Shown here piece by piece: positions 49,931-63,045 of a DNA stretch of 64,000 nt (its first letter is position 1; each line of letters opens with the position of its first letter). The position numbers and the translations under genes were made by a program. The notes below the pieces were generated by a model, which saw only the letters and a program-made list of their open reading frames with translations, ran no database searches and was not told the DNA's origin. The stretch comes from Archilochus colubris (taxonomy: Eukaryota > Chordata > Aves > Apodiformes > Trochilidae): the NCBI GenBank assembly GCA_023079485.1, contig CM041083.1, forward strand, positions 142,552,052-142,616,051, given 5' to 3'.

Positions 49931-52900
49931 TCTTCTAGCCATAAAATTCTTTAATGCTGATAAGAAATATCAGGGCAAATAACCCCACGGTATTTAGAGG
50001 GGAGTATAATGATTGGGTTAAAGTGGTTTATATGACTTGACTGAAGTAGCAAGGACTGGACTTCACCCAGGCTCCAATCCTCAGCAGACTTTGAGTTATG
50101 GCTACCAGAATCAGTGGGCCAAACATTCATCATGATGGACAAGGCTTAGTGAGAGAAGTCAAATAAGCAGAATCACAGTCAAAGCCATCCTCTCACTCAG
50201 GGTGAATGCTAATGACACTCGTTCACTGCTGCATGGAAAATTCACTTAGTAAACTAGGTTAATGGAAGAAAATCCTCTTCTCTGAGACATAGCCCCATTT
50301 GGCTGGCAGATACGCACAGTCACCCTTGTGCATATTTTGTTGAGGACTTTCCTATTCAATTTTTCCAGTCCTATAAAATTTTGCCACAGCTCTGTGCCCC
50401 TTTTGTTTTTAAACACATAGTCATTAGCAGAGGGAAGTGGTGTCCTGCTACTGGTGTGAATAGCCTGCCCTCCACTTTACTACAAAGTCCTTGGCAGCAG
50501 ACAGTTTTCAAAACATCTCTGAAGTATGGGAGGATGGAAGGGCAGCACATAGGATGGGAGAGGGGAGAAAAACAAAGGGATGCTAGAGGCTCTTGGTCAA
50601 TGCATCGAGCAGGAGCAACAAAATGTACACCTCTCCCACCAGCATATTTATGATAACATTCCCATCCTTTGCTCAGGTCAAGAGGAAGAGGACTAAACAG
50701 ATAATCTGATGGGATTGGTTAGTGGGTGGGGTTTGCAAGAGGATTCTTACAGTGGTATGAGTGGCCAACATACTGGGTACATTTGATACAACTATGAAAT
50801 TGGATCAGTCCCCATTCACATGGGGAATTGCTGTCTCCTCAGAGCACAGCAAGTGTCACCATCTGCTAGGTCACCCTTGCTATTTTTTTTGGGTGCAAGA
50901 GGTTGTGCTTGCTGGTAACTGATAGCAGAGCACGCTCAGGGGAGGGTTTCGGGAACGTGCTCCGTTTTGGCACCCAGCCAGAGCCCCAGCCTGGCAGGCA
51001 GCAAGGCTCAGTGTAAGATCTATCAGCTCCATCAGGCTTTCAAGTGCTCTCCTGACTATTTTTGCTGCAGACCATGTGAGTTGACGGAGCTTTTATTTTT
51101 AGTCCTATAGTACCATTTGTTCACTGTCTCTGTTTCCCATGCAGTGAGTACTGAAGTGCCAAGGCATTAGAAGCCTTCTAATGATCCTTCAATAAATGTT
51201 ACAATCAATAAATGTCACCACCTGCCTTACAGTAAGCATCTGCACCCTTCCAGACCATATTTATATGACATCCATTAAGTTATAGACCTTTACATCATCA
51301 CTGGTTCACTTCAGATTTACTTCTGACAGTATGCAGTAATCTTCTAGCTTCTAAATAAGTTCTTTACAGTAAGCAGTTAGATGTTCTCCTAGTGTTCCTT
51401 TTGAAAAAAACCAAATAATAAGTAAACTCTTCCAACACAAGCCCCACTGAAGGTTCACCTATCTTACTGGAGCTTCACCTCCCTAGACTAAAGGGTTTTC
51501 ACTGGTTTTCACTTCCCACTGGGGAAGCTGCTCCCCGCCCTGTCAGACTGGGCACACACAGCCAGTTGCTGCTGAAGTCCTGTGCCTCCGTGCAGAATCT
51601 CCAGGCACCTGGGGCTGCTCTTTTTTGCTGATTGAAACTGCAGCAAGCCACCAGAGATGGATTATGGTGATGGTTACTTGGGTCAGAGCTCTGCCTATTT
51701 CTTTTCAAGATTGCAATGTTTAAGAACTCCAGTCTTGCATCTTTTTCCTTGGCTTTTATGGTTCTGTTTGCAGTGATTATCAGTTTCAGTGCTTTGAGTT
51801 TGGGCCAAATAAAATTACAAAATGCCTTCTGATAAACTAGAAATCACTTGACAAGCAGTTTACCAAACAAGGTCTTCCAGAGGCCTCGAGTCCTAATGAC
51901 CTACTGGAGCTTCATAAAAGCCAAAGTGCACAGAGTCACACCCCAGCTCATTAGCAAGGTGAGGACTGACATGCTGGATTCCCTAGAATTCCCAAGCTTA
52001 GGTGACATCATCATTTAGCAAACAAACTGTTTCTAAGATCTGCCCTCATTTGCCACATGCTGTAATTTCTAAGGCTATATTTCCCTGGCATATTACAGGT
52101 GTAATCCCACTGAAGTTACTACTCCATATAAAAATGCTCCTTGAAAAGAGAGAGGCTTTCATTACTCAGTGTCCTTGTGTTAAGCCTTGTGTTTCCAACC
52201 AAGTAATGGGATAATCCTGATTTTAAAGACAGGAACTGGATTATAAAGCATTGTAAGAACTCTGGGCTGAAGATGTCTGAAATTTTTGTCTCCTTTTTCT
52301 TTGTCCATGTTTCCTATGCTCCCAGCTGAGAGTTTCTGTATTCACAAAATGTATATTTTAAAAGACAGCTCTGCAGATATCAGTTCTGCACCTTTCAACC
52401 AGTTTCCAGGTATATTCCAGCTTCTTATCAGATACATCTGAAAAAGGAAAGATGTTGCGTAGGCAAGATAAAAAATTTTTCAGATTAAGCAAAATAAGTT
52501 TTTCAGTGTTTACTTTGGATTTTCAATGGCACCTTCAAAGCACTGCAGATCTCTATGTATTTTCAGAGTCTTACATGTGATGACTTGATGTCATGTTATT
52601 TATAAATCTGTATTACATTAATCAGTAATTGATATAATGGATTGGCTCTATACCTAGTTACTCTGCCATCTGGAGAGTGTTCAGTCCCATATCTAGTAAT
52701 AATCTCCATCTGATCAGTGAAACAGACCATCACAGAAGCTTTGTAAGAAAGCTTCCTTCTTTACTAATTGGACTGGACTTGGAAACCAGAGGCTTTCCTG
52801 GGAGCTTTGCCTATTTGCCTCATAATTATTTGCATATTCAATTCAACAGCAAAACAAGTCTGTAATTGTTCTGCTCAGAAATGAAAAGCTTCTTATCATG

Positions 52901-55900
52901 TGTCTCAATCAGAAAAAAACAAGTGCGATTGCTACATCAGTGCCAAAAGTACTAAATCAGTACTACCTGTACTAATTTAGGATTAGGAAGTGCATTAAAC
53001 AATAACTTAAGAAGCAAAGGATGTTAAGGGAAGGAAGCTGGCTGGAGACATTGTTTAATGTATCCTTGTTAGTACAAGGAAGAATTTTTCCACTGCTCAA
53101 CATGTAAATTACACTCACCATCAAATTGCACCAACTGAGGCAATCTAAGGCAGCTCAACATTCAGATGTGTTTTCTAACCAATTTATATTTGATGCATAA
53201 CTCCCAACAGGATTGACATCATCTTTAAATTTAATAATATGAGTGGGGCCAGACCTATATGTGAGCCTCCTTTCTTGATGTCTGACATAACTAACATACA
53301 CAGAGATCCTCAAATGCTGCCTGGCTGTGTTGTGGTGGATTGAATGTCACGGCTTAGTGCCTCTGGGAAGAAATAGCACCACCAAAATAGTTTGATGTAG
53401 CTATTTAACCTTCCATATATATACTAGGAAATGAGACAACAAACCCTGAAGAAAAAAAAATGAGCAAGAGAAAGAAGAAGGTGGGGTAGTGGTAAGAAAA
53501 AAAAAATGCTGAAATTAAGTCCTTGTAATTCAAACTCACATCGCCTTCTCATAATTTTGTCCCATCCAAACTCACAGGACTGTCTGGAAAAGTAACAATT
53601 ACTTTGACATCATTACATTCTAGTAAATATATTTGTATCTTCTTGTCAAGTACTTCTCGAAAACAGTATTATTTAATTGATATAGAAGTCTAACACCATA
53701 GTCCATGCTCAAGCAAATTCTCACAAAGAAGTTAGGAGTTTTACATGAAAATGGAGTGACAAAAAAATTCAAAGACCACTTCTGTCTCTCTCTCTATCCC
53801 AAATTGCAGTACAAAACAAAGGAAAAGTACCATTTTAAACATAAAACTGTTTATAGTGTCTTTTATTCAGACGACATCATTGCAGCAGCTGAATTTATTG
53901 TGTGGCAACTTCTGCCTGCAACTTCTGTTGGCAAGAATAAACCCTTCTAACAAATTTGCAGGTAAATATTATTTTTAAAGTAACATTATACTGTCTTGGG
54001 TCCTCCAAATTAGGAGTTCCTCACTGAAACTTGGATAGAATGAGTAGACATACAGGGGACAACCTTTCTTTCACAGGGACTACTCCATCAGTGATTTTTA
54101 AACTCAGACAACCCAGCTGATGTGGCACAGGTGAGGTTGAGCTATCAGCAAGAGGGTATTTCACAAACAGGCTCCCCTGTGCCAGTTTCCATTTCTTGTT
54201 CTTGACATTTCTTGTTCTTGACATTAAAGCTGTTCAAGAGCTAACTTCAAGCTTGGGTTTTTTCTTAATCAGCTAGGAGAAAAATGCACTGAGCTGTCTG
54301 ACTGCACACCTTTTGCTCAAACCAACATAAAAATAAGTCTTTTGAACATCATCCATACAGACATGAATTATCTCAAGAGAAAAGGCAAACAATTGCTGTT
54401 TCCTGGCATTCACAACATTCTGAAATGGCAAATAAAAATTCAGAGACATCATCCACTGCTGCTGTTTCCTTAAAAGTGGAACTGGACTGTTGATCAGCTC
54501 TGGTAAAGGAGCACCTGTCCCAGTCTGCACTTTCCATCTTTCCAGGAAGGATGCTTCCCTGTTTCTACAGGAGACTGACCATATACCACTATACACCATC
54601 TCACTGTCCTGACACACGGTGTATGGAGACAGAAACTAAACGGAGGACCAAGGAAGTGCAAAACAACAGAAGAAACACCAATACAAGAAAACAGTTTATT
54701 TTCCAAACTTCTTGCCTTATTACATTGAATACCAAGGATAATTAATTGTCAGTAGAGAGAACTCCAAGGGGAACTTTATAGGACTTCCCTTCCTCTCTCT
54801 CTCTCTCCTCTTGACTTCAATGAATGAAGAAATATTTTGTGTCCAGGGAAAACAGTTCTAAATCTCTCCAGATTTCGAATATTGATGTAAACAAAAGTTG
54901 GGCTTTATACAGAACTTGCAGAAAATTATTAATTTAACAAATGCAACATTGTGATTGGATCAGAGCTAAAAAATTTTATACAGAAAAATAATATACAGAA
55001 AAAATAAGCAATGAACATAGTAATGAATTCTGCAATTACTCAAGGTCTTAATCTGTGCCGTTTCAGCTAATACCCAAGTTTTTTTCAGAGGCTTAAGCTC
55101 TTGAAGACCCCAGACAGTGAGAATTATGAATCAAGTAGTTTGACACCATATATATTTATTTAACCATTACACTCTGTAATGCATTTGCCTTAAGCAAAAG
55201 TAGCTACAGAGTGACCTCAACATTTTTATTCAGTCCCTGATACAGTGAAAACTTTGCCTTAAAAGCTATAAGAGCAGCTCTTCCATACCAGTGATGCAAC
55301 ATAATTAAATATGGGGTGACAGTGTTGGATGAACTTATTAAACTAGAAAAGGAATTTACTCCTCAAAAAGACATGAAGGGACTATTTGAGGAGCATTTGC
55401 TATTTCGTACAATAAAAAGATAAAAATTTGAGCCCAAGGCATTTTTATCTAAGTTTCTGTTTGTACCTTCTAATTTTCAAAGCACATGCAAGATTATTTG
55501 CTGTATTTTAAAGTATATTTTAGGGGTGTATTTATTAAATGCTACAGTTCTATGTGAACTATATGGCATATAATGTGCAGCAAAGTAACCTAAAGAGAGA
55601 GAGAAATGATGGCACACCATGCTTGCAGTACTGCAAAGCTGGATATAATTTAGCTTCCTCTTCCAAAAGGAAGGAAAAGCTCAGAAAAACTAGGCAAACA
55701 AACTTTGAAATAATTCATTTTTTTGTACTCACATGTTGTTCTTTCACTAGGTTTGTAAACACTCACATAACTTGGCTTTAACAAAGGCATATAATTGTTT
55801 ATTGTAAATTACAGCTTTATGTATTTTTATCACTTCAGGCCAAGAAAAGTCTTGTTTGAAGTTAGAGACCTTAAAAGTAAGATGACTGTCAAGAAATGTT

Positions 55901-56814
55901 CATTTTTAGACCATGAACTTTGACACTGCCCTTTAGTCATAACTCTAAGAATAAATTTAAAAACCCCTATGTGCTACAGCTGTATTTCCTGTAACATATG
56001 TTCATGATTGAGGTATTTCACTAGCACAGGATGTGCTCAGATTAAACGGAAACTGCTCCTCCGTAACAGGCACTTGAGCTCCCAAAATAAAGTAGAGATG
56101 AGTTTGCTGACCACAGGACAGTTAAGCTTTCTGCTCAGGCTGAGAAGTATTAATGCACTGACTGCAGGAACACTGCAAATAATCTGGAAATTCAGTTATA
56201 ATACTGAAATATATTCCAGATGAAAATGAGACAGCTGTTTCTTTAAAAGATTTCAACAAAGCAAACCTGCAACTGGATTGATATCCAGCATGGTCATTAG
56301 TTACCATCATCTCTTTAAAGACACTGGAAGTGTGTGGCACTGGTAGCACAAAGGAAACCATTTGAGAGAGGCATTAAAATTGATGATGAACTCTAAAAAA
56401 AAGTTATGCACATGGGAACTAAGTAAAAATATTGCTTGTTCTGAAGAAAACTCATTTAAGTGATTTAAGTGCCCTGAAGCAAAAGCGTAAAAAACAATAA
56501 AATTTCTAAATCCACATAGAAGTTTTATACATTACCTACCTACTGCATCAAACACTGCGTGTTAAGAGTGTCACCAGGGACCAAGGGAAGTGATTTTTCC
56601 TCCTTTTTTTCAGAGCCATTATTCCCATTTAAGGGGCTACATCGGGAGAAGTGCATCCTGTCCTGGGTACCTCAGTACTGGAGACTCCTGCACAGGGCTC
56701 TGAAGATGCTCCTGGGGCTGAAGCACACACATCTGAAGGAGATGCTCAGCCTGGCAAAGAACTGGCTCTGCACAGCTCACATAGAGGAGACCAGAGCAGA
56801 TGATGTTCTTTTGT
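49931..56814. other. Upstream intergenic DNA, no gene seen
   Basis: AT-rich DNA with no gene or dated repeat that I can support. Small simple repeats occur, including a 16-bp tandem duplication (54191-54222) and (CT)n near 54.8 kb. Around 56.64-56.81 kb there is GC-richer sequence with weak CR1-like wording. Confidence 0.5.
54191..54225. repeat. 16-bp tandem duplication
   Basis: Two copies of ATTTCTTGTTCTTGAC followed by the first three bases of a third. Confidence 0.9.
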
Positions 56815-57062
56815 TATAGAATCATAGAATCAACTGGGTTGGAAGGGACCTCAGAGATCATCAAGTCCAACCCTTCATCCACTACCACTGCAGTTACCAG
56901 ACTATGGCACTGAGTGCCACATCCAGTCTCTTTTTAAATATCTCCAGGGATGGAGAATCCACTACTTCCCTGGGCAGCCCATTCCAGTGTCTGATCACCC
57001 TCTCGGTAAAGAAATTATTTCTAATATCCAACCTAAACCTCCCCCGGCACAACGTATTCATA
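56815..57062 (-). mobile_element. CR1 LINE, 3' end fragment
   Basis: Begins TATAGAATCATAGAATCAAC on the plus strand, then 'GGGTTGGAAGGGACCTCAG', 'CTTCCCTGGGCAGCCCATTC' and 'AATATCCAACCTAAACCTCC'. It is well preserved and 5'-truncated after about 250 bp. Confidence 0.94.
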
Positions 57063-57897
57063 ACTCAACTACAGAAAGTCCTGCATAAGCCTTGCTTTGA
57101 GCCAGAGGCTGGGCTAGAGACCTACAGAGGTCCCTTTGGACCCAAGTTACTCCATGATTTTGCTCAGGGATAACGTGAGGTGAAATGATCCAGGTCTGCC
57201 TTGCAGGGAGTGCACTGTTGGAAGCTGAGCATGGAAGGAGAACACCACTGCATGACAAGAGCCAGAGCAGTCAAATTCTCTGCTAGGTGGTAGCAGTGGC
57301 CATTTAGCTGATTTGAAGACCCATCTTTCTGAGGGACAAAATATATTGTCCTGCTGCCCAAAGCTGTTTCCTAGGAAGAAACAGCACCTGCTTGAAACAG
57401 TCCAGTCTGACCTCCTGAAACCCAAGGCAGATCTGAGGGACAAGCTGGTTTTCAGCTGGAGGGCATTTTTATACTGGAGAGCTGAAAATGTAAACGAGTA
57501 TTTAAAAAAAAACAAACAACAAAATAAAGTATTTAAATTCTAGTGACTTAGGAAAAATTCTCGATGTACTTACTTTAGAAATCTTGTGCCCTTTTCCATA
57601 TGAATAAAATAATCCAGATAAAATATAAATGCAAGTTTTGAAGATTCACTATCAAGAAATTATTCACTGTGAAGATTCTAACTTTAAGTACTTGATACAA
57701 AAAATGAACTATAAGAATAACAATAGATACGTGTGCTAATGAAGCTACCAATAACAGCAAGAAGAAAGTGAGAACACAAGGCAGAAACACATACATAAAA
57801 TATATGACCTATGCCAAAAGATGGAGCAAATCTTCAAACAGATAGGAAAGCTATTGCAAATCAGATGGAAATAATGTGTTTTCCATGTCTGTGGTGC
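57063..57897. other. Intergenic DNA, no gene seen
   Basis: Non-coding spacer between two CR1 copies of different age. Nothing identifiable. Confidence 0.5.
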
Positions 57898-58115
57898 ATG
57901 AAATGAGAAAGAACACGTTTAAACTCCAGCAGGGCAAATTCAGATTAGACACTGGGAAGTGTCTTCACAGCCTTTCTGAGGAGATGCTGTAACCTTAGCA
58001 TTGGTAGAAAACATGAGACAAGTATCTGTCAGAAGTGATATGTCTACACATATTCCTGCCTGGCAACAGGAAGATGCACTTGATAAACTTTGATGTCCTT
58101 TCAAGCCAAATGATT
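57898..58115 (+). mobile_element. Ancient CR1/L3-like 3' remnant
   Basis: 'TTTAAACTCCAGCAGGGCAA', 'TTCAGATTAGACACTGGGAA', 'GTATCTGTCAGAAGTGATA' and 'TTCCTGCCTGGCAACAGGAA' follow, in order, the 3' end of old amniote CR1 elements, ending near 'TTGATGTCCTTTCAAGCC'. Strongly diverged, so older than the copies with intact ATTCTATGA ends. Confidence 0.65.
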
Positions 58116-61100
58116 CCATACAGAAGCTTCTATATATCAAGCATAGGAATAAAAAAACACCACTAAGTCTAAATCACGGTGTAAAATACAATCTGAACTA
58201 GAATTACAGCTATAAATAAAAGATCAGTAACCAATGAGTTTTAGAGAAAAAAAGCTAATCGTTCCTTGTGATGCTAGTTTCTAACAGGAATTTGTAGTAA
58301 TCACCTTGACATTTAAAAAACTATATAGGAATAAGCTCAAGGCATTTTATTACTACGTACCAAATAAGCAGATGAAACAGCAGCCAGTTATCAAATGGAG
58401 CCTCAATGACTATGACTTAAGATGTGACCTATGTTATTGAGAATGTCAGACATAAATAATCATCACTCTCACTTCTGGTCTAGAAATGCAGGCATAAAAC
58501 AGGATTTCTCTTTGGTCACTCATGACCAAAAAGACTGAAATAACCACACTGATTGCTTGTGATTTTCCAGGACAAGAGGCTGCATTCACAAGAATGGCTC
58601 TGATTTGCTCTTCAAGAATTTTCAGGGAAACAAAACAAAACAAACCAGAAGAATATAAATTTGTTAACATATCCTTCAAGATGCAGAAAACAGCAACCCA
58701 GAATGAATCTCCGGGTGCTAACAAGAGGCTGAGGCTCTGTGATTTCTTTAGCAGCATGATGTAAGGCAACCATCATCTTTTCTTCCTTCTCTTTCTCTCA
58801 GCTCTTTCAAAAGGTGACTTCATCCATGTATCTAATAAAACCACAAAAGCTGAAAAGCATCGTATGCTGAGCTCACTGATATTCTTAGCTCTGGCAATTA
58901 ATAATTACTTTTACAGTGCATCCTCCTCTTACCAATAAGAAGAGCTAGATGAATGGGTGCTAACTTCATTAGAAGGCTTTTCCAGAAGAGGATTCTGCTT
59001 CCTGTCAGATTCCTGGCAGTGAAAAGATCTCTCCAACTTTAACTGCAGAGTTCAAACTACTGTATGCATACAAATTTTATTCCGGCAGTATGATCTTTGT
59101 CAGTCCACATGGACTGATTTTACACATACATGTGTGTAACAATAGCTCAAAACAATAAACTGTGCAACTTTCTTAAAAAGTAAGTGTAGTGTGATTGTCC
59201 TTCTCAATTTTAGCAATGGACAAAGGCATCTTTGCAAGCAGTTAAAACAAGTGTGTTTGGAGGCTAACTGGGGTAAGCAAATAGTAAAAAAAATTGTAAA
59301 TGTTTATGTAAGGGCCTTTAAAAATATACAAACATAACTAACAATTAAATGAATGTGTTTGTTTTGTGTTAAAATAAGGTTAATAAAAAGAATATTCTTT
59401 CTCAAGACTTAGAGTATGTGGTATTTGAAGAAATATTCCTTTAAAAATTCCAGGTAAGAGACAAGCCCATCTTACAATGACTATTCCCTAGCTTTTAGCT
59501 ACATATGATAGTACTGTTTGCACATGCTAAGGCTATAGCACATGCCTTTATTTGCCTTTGCACAACAGGAGCAATTTCTGAAAATACAAAAGACAGAGAG
59601 TTGTAGCAAACTCACTGAAAGAAGAAAATATTGATGATGTCTTTCTTAAGAATATCCCATCTTATCAGCTTGTCTGTTTTTATTTCATTGGAAAGTAATT
59701 TGGTATACACAAACTATGTATCAAAATGAGTCAATGAGGAGAAGGCTCAGGATCAAACCCCAAGGTGTGATCTTTCCTTCTCTGACTCCAGTCACTTGGC
59801 ACATTCCTTCCTTCTCTCTTGCTTGATGCTCTCTCTCCTTCATATTTACTCTACTTACCCCTTGTGGGTTATTTTCCTGCTTTTTCTTTTGTCATTACTT
59901 GTAGTTACTTGTAAAACACAAGCTATTCTTCCAAGAGTGTTTCACTACATACACATAGAAACCAGTAGTTAGTACTGTCAAAAGCATTTCTGCAACCGGA
60001 GTTTGGCCAAGCTCAGGATTTTTAAGAGATACAGAATGGTGGCAAGGATCAAATGGCAATGAACACCTCTGCCATTTTTAAAAAGATGTGCACTAGAAAT
60101 TAGATGTTCTGGTTGGGAGAGAAGTTGGTATTCGGTCTGCTGTTGAAAACTAACTAGTAAGACAGGTAAACCATCTTCTGATGGGAAGGTGTTTCATTCA
60201 CCAAGTAGAAATTTCCCCTGAAATCTCCTTTCTCCAAGAAAAGCTAGTTTTTTAACTTTTCCTCTATTTTTACATGCAAATACCTCAGTGTTCTCAACTT
60301 CTAGAACAGAACCCAAGGGCATTTTTCAATCAAAGATTTTGCTTCTAGTAGTCCAAAACTTTTTGGGAAAACAAATCTGCTCAGATGCTCAGTTTACCCT
60401 TGAAATACTTTGAACATTTCTTGGGCTTTTTGTTCCCACTGCTTTCTGTTCCCATGGCTTTCCCTTCCCTTAGTAATTATTAGAGGTTTTATTTTGATGC
60501 AGTGGCTCAGGCATGTCCTCAGCTCTACCTCATGTAAGGGAAGTAAATACATTTGGTTTTGCTCCAGTTCTGTATATTTAATCCTTGAATTTTTTTTTTC
60601 TGTATTTCTGTCCCTGACTTCCAGTGGTATGGTTTCTTCCAGGGATTGGTAAATACTACCACAGCTGTTCATGGAGATGCAAGCAGCCATTCAATCTATT
60701 TCCAAAATGTAAGGGATCTCCACCAGCTAAAGAAGAAAAAATAAAAATCACACCTGTTCCAAATGTAAATGTTAGCTCACAGGTTACAGTTTGGAAATCC
60801 CTGCCCCAGCACGGACACAGTGAACCAGCACATCCCTCAGCTGCCTTGGCAGCTCCCGAGCATATGCAGGGTCCTGATAGCAAGAGTATGCCAGGAGGCT
60901 TCATGCCAGGCCAGCTCCTCTGCAGACAGGCTGCACATCCCTGGAACCTGTACCCAGGAGGCCTGATACAGGTTGTGCTTGATTCTGCACCAGTCTTCAG
61001 ATAGGCAGTATAGGCAATGTAGGGCAGGGACTGGAGGGCAGGTCTGCTGTGTACTGAAGCGATGAGCAGCCAGAGAAGTGGGAACAGAGACAGCAACTGC

Positions 61101-62433
61101 AGTTTAAAAAAAGAAAGGTCTTGTGATTACTGGATGTGGGCTCCACATCCCAGACAGGGATGCCTGAGTTTGATTCATTTGAGCCTCTAGAGTGTCACTG
61201 TAAAATACTCCGTGATCGACGGAGTCCAAGCAGGCAACACGTATGTTTAATAAATAGATGAAAATAATAACAAAAATTTGACAGTGTTGATAGCTGGCTA
61301 TTTAGCAGCTTAGAAAAAACATGAATGATTTTACCAATTGCTGCTCGGATACAGTGACAACATTCAGCTGTCCAGGTCACTCAAGTGGACATCCAGTCCT
61401 ATCCACACCATCCTTCAAGACAGTAACATGAACCCATTACTAAACATTACCCTAAAGTGTCAGCATGTCCAAAAAATACACTAATCCTTTTGCTACACTT
61501 GAAGAGCTTCACATTTTATTGGAAATATTATATGGAAAAAAAGTCTTTGCAAAGTGGAGATGGACTGACACGTGGTCAAATTTGGATGGCTCAAAGAAAG
61601 ACATAAATCAGGATTTTTTACCAAGCTTGTTCTCCCTCTGTTCCATGGAAGTTTCCCAGTTATGTGACATCATGTAAAATAGCAGAGCCCCTGTGTAAAG
61701 GCAGTGACTCTTCCTAAGTGGCACACTAATTTTTACACAACCTTAGGACATCCACAGACCTGTTTAAATTTTTTTTTTTATTTATGTATACTTATGTCTT
61801 GGTCCTCCAAATAAATTTAGGAAATGCAGCATTCATCCCTCTCAGGACACAATCCTTTTAAAAAATCTAACAAGATAAATTTTGCTAGTTTGCAAAACGC
61901 TCCAGAAATAATATCAGCATCTATGAACTGACAGAATTTCATCCACCTTTGACCTAGACACAAGATTTATTAGCAGGATAAAACCCTCCTCTGTGTCAGC
62001 AGATTCAGAGTAATAAAATGTAGTTCTCTGGAAGAATGGCAGGTAAGGAAATCCACATTATTCACACACATTGCTTCAAATCTTCATGAGAAATTAAACA
62101 TTCTTAAAAAAAAATAATGAGATTGTCTTGAAAATCGTGAGATTTGAAATATAAACAAATTTGGAGTTATTTATCTGCGATGGAGATTTTGAGCCTCTAG
62201 AGTGTGCTCCAGTCATATTTTCAAGCTTTTCCTTAAAAACAGAAATGTCTTGATATTTCCAAATCCTACATTTATAAAGCTAGTAATTCAGAAGTTAATA
62301 TGTTAGAGAAGCACGAAGTTTTTTAAAAGTTCCTAAAATTACATGATTAGCTATACAGTAAAATACTAGACATGTATTAGAGGAGAAAACCAAACAGACA
62401 GCAGTGGGCCTGGAAATGCATAAGCATTTCTGA
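58116..62433. other. Intergenic DNA, no gene seen
   Basis: AT-rich spacer. The segment 60.75-61.02 kb is GC-richer with open frames on both strands, none recognisable. The phrase TTTGAGCCTCTAGAGTGT occurs twice, near 61.18 and 62.19 kb. Confidence 0.5.
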
Positions 62434-62712
62434 AAATCATAGAAGAGTAAAATCATAGAATCATAAAAGTTGGAGAAGACCATCAAGATCATTGATCCCA
62501 ACTGTATCTAACTACCACAACCACTAAACTGTATCCTGAAGCACCACATCTAAACACTTCTTTAGCACCTCCAGGGATGGTGACTTCATGACTTCCCTGA
62601 GCAGCTCATTCAAATGCCTCACCATGCTTTCAGTAAATAAATTTCTCCTAATATCTAACCTAAATGTCCCCTGGCACAACTTAAACCCTTTTCATTTTTT
62701 CCTAAAAGATTA
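62434..62712 (-). mobile_element. CR1 LINE, 3' end fragment
   Basis: Starts with AATCATAG repeats on the plus strand, then 'GTTGGAGAAGACCATCAAG', 'CCTCCAGGGATGGTGACTTC' and 'CTAATATCTAACCTAAATG'. Moderately diverged, about 280 bp. Confidence 0.92.
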
Positions 62713-63045
62713 AGGTTAACTCTGGGGCCAAGGAACATAAACTCCAAACCTGAGGAGTTATCTGGCCATTTGGTGTACCAGTGAAGTTCTCCTCTCTACA
62801 GGCATTACTAACAATCAACAGCAGCAAAGAGGCTTTTTGTGATTCTGAACAGTCAATATATATGAAGAGGACCAACTTGCAAAAAGTTCAGATTTGCTTT
62901 CCAATAATTCATTCTCAGCAACTTCTATTTGTCATCCAAGGCTCTTCTCACATTGTTTTAAACATTTCCAGGTACTTCTCTCCAATATCAAGGGCAAAAG
63001 ACTTTACTCTTATTTAAAATAAAACAGGTTGTTAAGTAATTGTTG

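Noticed and set aside
56640..56814. Extra CR1 segment just before the 56.8 kb CR1
   Set aside because: Wording is faintly like a CR1 reverse-transcriptase tail but I could not find enough ordered matches to call it.
60656..61096. 146- and 126-codon frames around 60.6-61.1 kb
   Set aside because: Frames on both strands overlap, composition is ordinary, and no family is recognisable; treated as chance.
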